From: an uncultured Pseudobdellovibrionaceae bacterium
Lineage (GTDB): Bacteria; Bdellovibrionota; Bdellovibrionia; Bdellovibrionales; Bdellovibrionaceae
Direction of reading: 5' to 3'
Length of the DNA stretch: 9,050 nucleotides
NCBI GenBank assembly: GCA_937900305.1
Contig: CALCCV010000587.1
Location: 1-9,050, forward strand
The notes under the pieces were generated by a model, which ran no database searches, was not told where the DNA came from, and saw nothing but the letters and a program-made list of their open reading frames with translations. Numbering within the stretch: position 1 is the first letter of the stretch; each line of letters begins with the position of its first letter. Shown piece after piece: positions 1 to 4,807 of this stretch. A program made the position numbers and the translations under genes.

Positions 1-873
1 CGGAATATTCCAACTGCGTAAAACTTCAATCACCGAAGCTCTCGTCACTCCTGGCAAAATGCGACCGTTGAGCTGAGGAGTCCAAACTTCATTGCCCACC
101 ACAAAAAACACATTCATGGTTCCGACCTCTTCAACTACATCTTTCGTGCAAGCATCTAACCACAACACCTGCGAAAAGCCTTTGGCTTTGGCATTTTTTG
201 CGGAGACCAAACTCGAAGCGTAATTCCCAGCAGCCTTTACCGCACCGACACCGCCGGGGGCGGCGCGAGAATGCTCGCCCTCGATCCATATGGAAACGCC
301 ACCAGATGACGATCCATAATAGTCACTCACCGGAGAACCGATCACATAATACAAATATTTATCGGCCGGCCGAACTCCTAAAAAGCCCTCAGTCGCAATC
401 AACGTAGGTCTCAAATAAAGAGCCGAACCCATCGCCTCAGGAATCCAGCGAGACTCAACCCATGAAAAGGCCTCAAGAGATTGAAGAAACTGCTCTTCGG
501 AAGGAGCGATCATGGCCAGTCTTTCAGCGCCACTCACCAGGCGTGCATGGTTCATCTTTGGCCGAAACAAGCGAATGAGTCCCTGGTGAGTCCGAAAGGC
601 CTTCATACCTTCGAAGAGCGCCTGCCCATAGTGCAAAACAGCCGCAGCAGGATTCAGCGCCAAGGGACGGTAAGGCTCGATCTGACCAGGTTGCCAAGTG
701 CCACCCGCTATCGGGGCACTCGCGTCGACCGCGGGCCCCCCCGAGTATTCACTCGAGTACATGTGGTCCGTCAGGATTTTTCCAAATCCCAAACTCGCGG
801 CATCGTTCACCAGTTGGTAGCGGTTGGATTTAAGGACTTCAGCGTTTTGAGAAAATGTGATCGGCGCTTTCAT
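1..873 (-). CDS. ilvE: Branched-chain amino acid aminotransferase, C-terminus cut by window edge
   Basis: PLP enzyme that interconverts Leu, Ile and Val with their 2-oxo acids using glutamate/2-oxoglutarate; cytoplasmic. The minus-strand frame is open from the left edge, giving 291 residues of an expected ~350-365. Seen: LGFGKILTDHM near residues 28-38, HYGQALFEGMKAF at 81-93, the PLP-lysine segment AVKAAGNYASSL with Lys213, GFSQVLWLD at 232-240, EEVGTMNVFF at 248-257 and the late motif LNGRILPGVTR at 268-278. This is the 'KxxGNY' type (fold type IV, like Bacillus YwaA or eukaryotic BCATs) rather than the E. coli IlvE type. A stretch of ~9 extra residues (about 44-58) is rich in Gly/Ala/Pro. 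Start: ATG at 871-873 puts the conserved core at the family's usual distance; an in-frame ATG at 937-939 would add 22 residues. The ribosome site before 873 is weak. It is divergent from the secreted protein gene at 1033. The family is firm; substrate preference among branched-chain acids is inferred. Confidence 0.93.
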   Translation of the reverse strand, partial: MKAPITFSQNAEVLKSNRYQLVNDAASLGFGKILTDHMYSSEYSGGPAVDASAPIAGGTWQPGQIEPYRPLALNPAAAVLHYGQALFEGMKAFRTHQGLIRLFRPKMNHARLVSGAERLAMIAPSEEQFLQSLEAFSWVESRWIPEAMGSALYLRPTLIATEGFLGVRPADKYLYYVIGSPVSDYYGSSSGGVSIWIEGEHSRAAPGGVGAVKAAGNYASSLVSAKNAKAKGFSQVLWLDACTKDVVEEVGTMNVFFVVGNEVWTPQLNGRILPGVTRASVIEVLRSWNIP

Positions 874-942
874 GGCAACACCATAATGAGGGATGCTTCC
901 GAGGGCCAGTGTTTTTCGTCGTGTCGATATAATTTCCATCTT

Positions 943-974
943 TCACAAAACCAATTGCACCCTATCGTTCCTCC
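943..974 (-). promoter_or_regulatory. Possible leader: strong Shine-Dalgarno followed by a 5-codon frame upstream of ilvE
   Basis: On the minus strand a GGAGG (970-974) lies 9 bases before GTG (958-960), which opens a frame of only five codons, Val/Met-Gln-Leu-Val-Leu, closed by TGA at 943-945. It is the best ribosome-binding site in the ilvE leader, yet it does not serve the ilvE frame. Four of the five codons specify Leu or Val (the first if read as Val), the products of the downstream enzyme, so a translation-coupled control is conceivable. No terminator or antiterminator hairpin was recognised, so this is tentative and may be coincidence. Confidence 0.25.
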
Positions 975-1032
975 ACAAAAAATAGACCTTGGTAGAATTG
1001 AGTGCGTGCGGCCCTCTCCCGAACGAAGACAT

Positions 1033-2151
1033 ATGAAAACATCATTCGACCTTCGCCGCATCTGTGTAATTTTTGGATTCTTGTTAACTGGTCCATGGGC
1101 CATGGCGATCGATAGTCTTTATGCGGCTGGAATCTGCCCTTTGAGCAACGCCACCCTTCGAATCGAAAATCAAAACACAGTCGCGGAAACTGTCTCAGTC
1201 CGCAGTCTCTATTTCTCTGAAGGCAGTCACCATCCCCTCCCGGCCCTGGCCCGAATTTCTTTTCCGTTGGGCGAAGTTCCGTATATGGCAGAAGCCCCGA
1301 GCACCGCATTTGAAGTCGTGAGGTCCTCGAAAAAAGTAAAGGTCGAAATCTTTTGCCAAGGTCTGCACACAGCTCCTTCAGGCACGTTGTCTCCGCGACA
1401 ATACATAGACCTACCGAAAAGAACGATGCACGTCGCCTTAGTGCTTCTCAATTTGCATCACACTCAACAAACCTTTCAAATTTTTGGAATCGAAGGTTCT
1501 GGCCAACGCACGCTCCTGACAAAGACTCATCTCACAAATCGATACGAAGAATCTCGGACGACCATCAACACTCATCAACCTTACTTCGTCCGCGTGGAGA
1601 TCATCGGGGAGGGCCGATTTACAGCATCGGCGATAATGGGCGACGACGAGCTCGGCCGCAGATCCGATCAGGCCCAGAGAGTATTGATGGCCAAAGGCGT
1701 GGCTGTTGAATCAACGCCCGAGTTGGCGACGTCTTATTTTCTGGTGAGTCATTACACTGGCGATCAAAATTATGTTTTGCCGATCAAAGACCCTGTGCTT
1801 GCCGATCAAGCTCGCCAGCTCCTGCGAACTGGCTATCAAAAAATCGTCAGCGCCGCGATTCGCCCCAGTAGCAGTTGGACCAACCGAGATTTTGTCGGAG
1901 ATTCGGCACCCTGGTCATGGGAAGTTTCCGAACTCTATGGCTTCAATGATTTTGGCAGTGTCACCTGTGATGGAAGTCCTCTGATGCTCGAAAGTCTCAT
2001 CCTGATTTGGAATAAACCAATCTGTTTTTGGAGTTATCATTTGAGTCGGGAGTTGAGTGCTGCGGAAGTTCGCTCCGGCCATCTCTGGTTGGGGGCGCTC
2101 ACTCCCCGCACACCGTCGAAGCGCCCTGGCCGCGAGTTTCCTCAACGCTAA
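1033..2151 (+). CDS. Secreted protein with BP74-like C-terminal domain
   Basis: 372 residues. The N-terminus (MKTSFDLRRICVIF, hydrophobic to about residue 26) is a typical Sec signal peptide with likely cleavage near the AMA at 23-25, so the mature protein is periplasmic, surface or released. Residues ~35-205 look like an all-beta region (alternating hydrophobics, no known motif). Residues ~233-345 resemble the BP74 N-terminal domain family (first described in a Dictyostelium calcium-dependent protein): a 'YVLPIKDPVLADQARQLL' segment, NRDFVGDSAPWSWEV at 284-298, FGSVTCDGSP at 307-316 and ICFWSYHLSREL at 330-341, with two Cys (312, 331) that may pair. The function of this domain in bacteria is not known to me. 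Start: ATG 1033 begins the signal peptide; the same frame is open much further upstream (to 481), but that part lies opposite ilvE and is a shadow. The 3' end overlaps the convergent PTPS-like gene by 53 bases. Existence is fairly sure; the domain call is from memory of the pattern and is moderate. Confidence 0.8.
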   Translation: MKTSFDLRRICVIFGFLLTGPWAMAIDSLYAAGICPLSNATLRIENQNTVAETVSVRSLYFSEGSHHPLPALARISFPLGEVPYMAEAPSTAFEVVRSSKKVKVEIFCQGLHTAPSGTLSPRQYIDLPKRTMHVALVLLNLHHTQQTFQIFGIEGSGQRTLLTKTHLTNRYEESRTTINTHQPYFVRVEIIGEGRFTASAIMGDDELGRRSDQAQRVLMAKGVAVESTPELATSYFLVSHYTGDQNYVLPIKDPVLADQARQLLRTGYQKIVSAAIRPSSSWTNRDFVGDSAPWSWEVSELYGFNDFGSVTCDGSPLMLESLILIWNKPICFWSYHLSRELSAAEVRSGHLWLGALTPRTPSKRPGREFPQR

Positions 2152-2602
2152 CCCTCACCCGGGCCACACCGAGACATTTAAAGCTCGCAAAAAAATCTTC
2201 CGAGAGCAATCTTGAAAGCTGTTCGGTGGAAGTGTTGGTTACCGGCAAAAGAATCACTTCGTCCTTTGGAAATACATAAAATCGGTCTCGAAAGCGAACC
2301 TCCAACGACACTTGCGTCGTTGAATTTTGGACAGTCGTAAATTTCATTTCTTGGTGTTGTTCAGGCAAGAGCACTCGCTCGTCCCAGAGGTCCAATCGGG
2401 CCTTGATTTGGCGCTTGAAGACATTGAAGTCCACCAGATAACCTTGCTCATTCATCAACCGTGACGACGCAAAAACCAGATCCACTTTAACCTGATAGTT
2501 GTGCCCATGAAGTCTTTCCGCGCTGTTTTCATCAAAGATCAAAAAATGGGCCGCTGAAAATTTGAAATTTTGTTTGGCCAGGTGTAGGGTCAGTGGATTC
2601 AT
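2099..2602 (-). CDS. 6-pyruvoyltetrahydropterin synthase-family paralog with active-site Glu (PTPS-III-like)
   Basis: 167 residues, T-fold pterin enzyme, cytoplasmic. Zinc ligands are complete: FSAAHFL (His19) and LHGHNY (His32, His34). The catalytic Cys four residues before the HGH is Ala28, and Glu29 stands three before it, giving ExxHGH as in PTPS-III proteins, which can replace dihydroneopterin aldolase (FolB) in folate synthesis. The usual Leu-Asp-His catalytic motif reads WDERVLLP (Asp74-Glu75), so the His is also missing. TSTEQL at 124-129 matches the Pro-Thr-Ser-Glu pterin-pocket motif and VEETRGQGAS near 153-162 carries the pterin-anchoring Glu. It is longer than QueD (~120) through an insert at ~82-118. 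Start: ATG 2600-2602; a TTG start at 2636-2638 would add 12 residues but overlaps the start codon of the divergent gene. No clear Shine-Dalgarno. Family is firm; the folate-bypass role is an inference, and 6-carboxytetrahydropterin or another pterin reaction remains possible. Confidence 0.88.
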   Translation of the reverse strand: MNPLTLHLAKQNFKFSAAHFLIFDENSAERLHGHNYQVKVDLVFASSRLMNEQGYLVDFNVFKRQIKARLDLWDERVLLPEQHQEMKFTTVQNSTTQVSLEVRFRDRFYVFPKDEVILLPVTNTSTEQLSRLLSEDFFASFKCLGVARVRVSVEETRGQGASTVCGE

Positions 2603-2637
2603 GATTGATTTTATAACAAAGCTTTGAAAGGTTCCCA
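2603..2637. promoter_or_regulatory. 35-bp divergent spacer between two PTPS-family genes, with a 10-bp palindrome
   Basis: Only 35 bases separate the two outward-facing start codons. The perfect palindrome CAAAGCTTTG (2617-2626) sits almost exactly at the midpoint, next to an AT-rich TTTTATAAC (2608-2616). The plus-strand gene has an AAAGG ribosome site at 2627-2631, 6 bases before its ATG. Any two promoters must overlap here or start inside the opposite coding region, so the genes may be switched together or mutually exclusively. Promoter hexamers could not be assigned with confidence. Confidence 0.4.
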
Positions 2638-2997
2638 ATGAATTTCGAGCTCAAGCACCGTTTTTTTATCGAGTCTGCGCGGAGCCTCCCGCAATTGCCA
2701 GATTCTCATCCCTGCTCCAGGGTTCATGGTCACTCCTTTCAGATCACCTTGATTTTTCGGGGTCCTCTGGATCCGCAGAAAGGTTGGCTGATCGACTACA
2801 ACGACATCGAAAAAGGATTCGCGGGAGTTCGTGAAACTCTCGACCACCGCCTTCTCAACGAAGTGCCAGGTTTGGAAAATCCCACCTCTGAGATGGTGGC
2901 CCGTTGGGTTTACGATCGACTTAAAAAGCAGTGGCCGCAGCTCCACCAAGTGGCTGTCCAAGAGACCCGCGACTGCGAATCTATTTTCCCGGTGTAG
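2638..2997 (+). CDS. queD: 6-carboxy-5,6,7,8-tetrahydropterin synthase-like protein (QueD) with one zinc ligand replaced
   Basis: 119 residues, the normal QueD length, aligning without gaps to E. coli QueD (offset of one). QueD converts dihydroneopterin triphosphate to 6-carboxytetrahydropterin in queuosine/7-deazaguanine synthesis. Present: catalytic Cys26 in HPCSRVHGHSF, zinc ligands His30 and His32, GWLIDY at 49-54, catalytic Asp69-His70 in LDHRLLNEVPGLENPTSE, and the pterin-anchoring Glu109 in VQETRD. Odd: where the first zinc His should be (E. coli AAHRLP, His16) this protein reads SARSLP, with Arg15. The DNA there (gcg cgg agc ctc) does not look like a simple base-call error of a His codon. 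The start has a good AAAGG site 6 bases upstream. It stands head to head with the Glu-type paralog and ends 9 bases before the convergent psd stop. Family is firm; activity as a normal QueD is uncertain because of Arg15. Confidence 0.9.
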   Translation: MNFELKHRFFIESARSLPQLPDSHPCSRVHGHSFQITLIFRGPLDPQKGWLIDYNDIEKGFAGVRETLDHRLLNEVPGLENPTSEMVARWVYDRLKKQWPQLHQVAVQETRDCESIFPV

Positions 2998-3006
2998 CGT
3001 GCATCA

Positions 3007-3813
3007 CTAAGGAAAGGCCTCGCCCCATTTGACTTTGTCCCGCTTGAGCTGACCCCATTGCACTTCCCGCGCCACGGAGCTGCTCAGGATCAAAACAATG
3101 GTTGAACCCATGTGAAAACTTCCCAGCTCAGCGCCCTTTTGAACGCTGAGCGCAGGATTGTAAACCAATAAATCAGTTTTCGAAGCCGAACTATTGCCAC
3201 GAATTTTTGCCTCGAATGACAACCGAATCGAACCCACATTCGTGGCCCCGACAAAGACGACACCAATAGGTCCCCACTCAGATTGAATTTCGACATAAAC
3301 TCTTTCATTGGCGCAATAGAGTTTACTTTGTCGTTTCACCATCGACTTATGAACTGGATACAAATCGCCGGGGATGTGTTTGACACGCTTAATTTCACCT
3401 TTGATGGGCGAATGAACGCGGTGATAATCCGTCGGGCAAAGATAGTAGGTGATGTAATGACCGAAATTAAATTGGTCGCGTACATTGGGAAGTGGAATAA
3501 ACTCCTGCAGATTGTAGTCGATTCCCTTCGCTTGAATGAGCGTGTCGTTTTCGATTTTTCCATACCGCAAAATTTCGCTGTCACAGGGATGAATCAAATT
3601 GCTCGAACCGATTGGCCGCAACTCAGGTTTTAATTTGCGAGTGAAAAGATCAACCAAGCTTTTGTATTGATTCAATGGCTTTTCAGCTTCGTTCATGTCC
3701 AGCTTGTATCGCCGCTGAAACCAAACCATTAGCAGCCAAATCAATGGACGGGGCTGTTGCAACCGAGCGATAAATCCAACCGTGGAACTGAGCCACCTTC
3801 TCAACAATTTCAT
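3007..3813 (-). CDS. psd: Phosphatidylserine decarboxylase proenzyme
   Basis: 268 residues. Decarboxylates phosphatidylserine to phosphatidylethanolamine at the inner membrane, the last step of PE synthesis; the pyruvoyl cofactor arises by self-cleavage between Gly and Ser. Seen: N-terminal basic and hydrophobic anchor (LIWLLMVWF, 24-32), FTRKLKPELRPI at 57-68, triad Asp78 (PCDSEIL, usually PVDG), YYLCPTDYHRVHSPIKG at 123-139 with His134, ANERVY at 168-173, VGATNVGSI at 188-196, and the cleavage motif LGSFHMGST at 230-238, cut expected between Gly236 and Ser237. The Asp-His-Ser spacing (56 and 103) is close to that of E. coli Psd. The usual Gly after the triad Asp is Ser79, and the common LGSS/LGST reads MGST; neither should abolish cleavage. 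Start: ATG 3811-3813 with AGGA 7 bases upstream, inside a small hairpin loop. Divergent from the exported coiled-coil gene across 83 bases. Confidence 0.96.
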   Translation of the reverse strand: MKLLRRWLSSTVGFIARLQQPRPLIWLLMVWFQRRYKLDMNEAEKPLNQYKSLVDLFTRKLKPELRPIGSSNLIHPCDSEILRYGKIENDTLIQAKGIDYNLQEFIPLPNVRDQFNFGHYITYYLCPTDYHRVHSPIKGEIKRVKHIPGDLYPVHKSMVKRQSKLYCANERVYVEIQSEWGPIGVVFVGATNVGSIRLSFEAKIRGNSSASKTDLLVYNPALSVQKGAELGSFHMGSTIVLILSSSVAREVQWGQLKRDKVKWGEAFP

Positions 3814-3814
3814 G

Positions 3815-3830
3815 GCGCCATCCTAGGCGC
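3815..3830 (-). promoter_or_regulatory. Small GC stem-loop presenting the psd Shine-Dalgarno
   Basis: In the psd transcript the five bases GCGCC (3826-3830) pair with GGCGC (3815-3819), leaving a six-base loop UAGGAU that contains the AGGA ribosome-binding site; the start codon follows one base after the stem. The stem is perfect but short. It could tune translation or could be chance. Confidence 0.3.
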
Positions 3831-3896
3831 AGACCTCCCAGATCATCAAGCTGTTTGGCGACCGAGTTCCTCTTGGCACTCATTTTGGATGAGCAA

Positions 3897-4418
3897 ATGC
3901 AGCGAGGTCTTATGTTGATTCTAGCCTACGTTTTGTCGTTTACGTCTTGGTCACAAGTGACAATTGAGGGCCAATGTCGAGCCAAAGCCAAAGAGGCTGC
4001 CCGAGAAGTCTACATGTCCTGTCTGGATGACAGCAAAGAAGAACAACTCGAATCTGTGCGCCAAGAGTATGAAGAAAAGTTGCGCCAACTGAAGGCGGAC
4101 TACCACGGCGAGCTTGAAAAAATACAACCCGCCTCGGAGTCCGAGTCTCCACCTTCCCAAATGGACTCTGCCCCACTCGCCTTGCGCTTGCGGCCAGAGG
4201 CCAAAAGTCAAAAGTCAGCAAAGTCCACTGCACCACCCAAAGTCTTTCCCCACGTGGCCAAAGGCGCCCTGCCCGGAAAAAAAGTGGCGACCGAGAGATC
4301 TGCGAAACCGCTGGCTCCAGCCAATCAGCCAACTGCTAAATCTATGGGCTTCGAAACCATTGAAACTTCGGGCTACCAATCCTTGGATATCCCTCAAAAT
4401 CAGCTTGAAAATGAATAG
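3897..4418 (+). CDS. Small exported coiled-coil protein of unknown function
   Basis: 173 residues with no recognised family. The first ~19 residues (MQRGLMLILAYVLSFTSWS) form a short signal peptide with one Arg at position 3; the mature protein would be periplasmic or envelope-associated. Residues ~25-80 are highly charged with heptad-like Leu/Tyr spacing (EEQLESVRQEYEEKLRQLK), a likely coiled coil, and contain two Cys (27 and 41 in this numbering). The remaining ~95 residues are low-complexity, rich in Pro, Ser, Ala and Lys, and likely disordered, ending in a short acidic Asn/Gln-rich tail. Start: ATG 3897 includes the Arg and has GGA upstream; ATG 3912 with a closer GAGG is the alternative; the frame is open back to a TTG at 3855. 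It lies 110 bases before tatA on the same strand. Disordered Pro/Lys-rich tails on exported proteins sometimes bind peptidoglycan or partner proteins, but nothing here proves that. Confidence 0.75.
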   Translation: MQRGLMLILAYVLSFTSWSQVTIEGQCRAKAKEAAREVYMSCLDDSKEEQLESVRQEYEEKLRQLKADYHGELEKIQPASESESPPSQMDSAPLALRLRPEAKSQKSAKSTAPPKVFPHVAKGALPGKKVATERSAKPLAPANQPTAKSMGFETIETSGYQSLDIPQNQLENE

Positions 4419-4528
4419 TCCTAAGAGAAATGGGAATGGTCCTAAAAGTGAGAATGCCAGGGACAATTCGAACAGATTTCAACAAATCCGATCTTGTTTT
4501 CTGGCCCTCTCTCGCCTACCCTTAGGAA

Positions 4529-4765
4529 ATGGGTGGCCTTAGCTTATCGCACATTTTGATCATTGTTTTGGTGTTTTTAATTTTCTTTCGGCCTCGCAAG
4601 GTCGCGGATTTGACAAAATCCTTCGGCAAAGCGATCCGCAACTTCAAGCAATCGTACAATGAAATTGAAGTCGACTCGAAAGACATCAAAGACGACCTCA
4701 CAGACGAGACTCACCGCCAGAAAACCTCGACCACCCAGACAGCAAATAAAAACGAAAAGGTCTAG
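4529..4765 (+). CDS. tatA: Twin-arginine translocase subunit TatA
   Basis: 78 residues. TatA oligomerises at the inner membrane to pass folded Tat substrates. It aligns without gaps to the first 40 residues of E. coli TatA: MGG start, transmembrane helix ~6-20, hinge, then amphipathic helix DLTKSFGKAIRNFKQ with Phe39 conserved, then an acidic/polar tail (EIEVDSKDIKDDL). The short tail fits TatA better than TatB. Odd: the hinge reads FFRPRK, so the near-invariant Gly21 of the FG motif is Arg (codon cgg, one base from ggg), and the later LG is Leu28-Thr29. Start: the MGG match fixes ATG 4529, although the AGGA site is only 1 base away, unusually close. The downstream MATE-PilZ gene begins 42 bases later and is probably co-transcribed. 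The Tat-signal amine oxidase at 6534-8285 is a likely substrate of the Tat system. Confidence 0.92.
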   Translation: MGGLSLSHILIIVLVFLIFFRPRKVADLTKSFGKAIRNFKQSYNEIEVDSKDIKDDLTDETHRQKTSTTQTANKNEKV

Positions 4766-4807
4766 GCCATCTCAATTGCGCTCCTGAAGCTGTCGATATG
4801 TCTTTCA

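Noticed and set aside
481..1032. Upstream 184-codon open extension of the plus-strand frame ending at 2151
   Set aside because: It lies opposite the clearly coding ilvE and its translation has no signal-peptide or domain logic; the signal peptide starts at ATG 1033.
870..1103. 77-codon minus-strand frame between ilvE and the secreted protein gene
   Set aside because: It overlaps the signal-peptide region of the secreted protein and the ilvE start, has Cys/Trp/Arg-rich unstructured composition and no ribosome site.
4419..4450. Near-repeat of CCTAA(G/A)AG units after the coiled-coil gene
   Set aside because: Only two imperfect copies; no sign of a repeat array.
4494..4522. TTGTTT and TACCCT at 17-base spacing as a tatA promoter
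   Set aside because: The -10 match is poor and lies only 6 bases before the start codon.
4411..4542. 43-codon plus-strand frame starting at the ATGAATAG overlap after the exported coiled-coil gene and ending inside tatA
   Set aside because: The stop-start overlap suggests coupling, but the peptide (Asn/Arg-rich, then FLALSRLPLGNGWP) matches nothing, has no good ribosome site and runs into the tatA start region.
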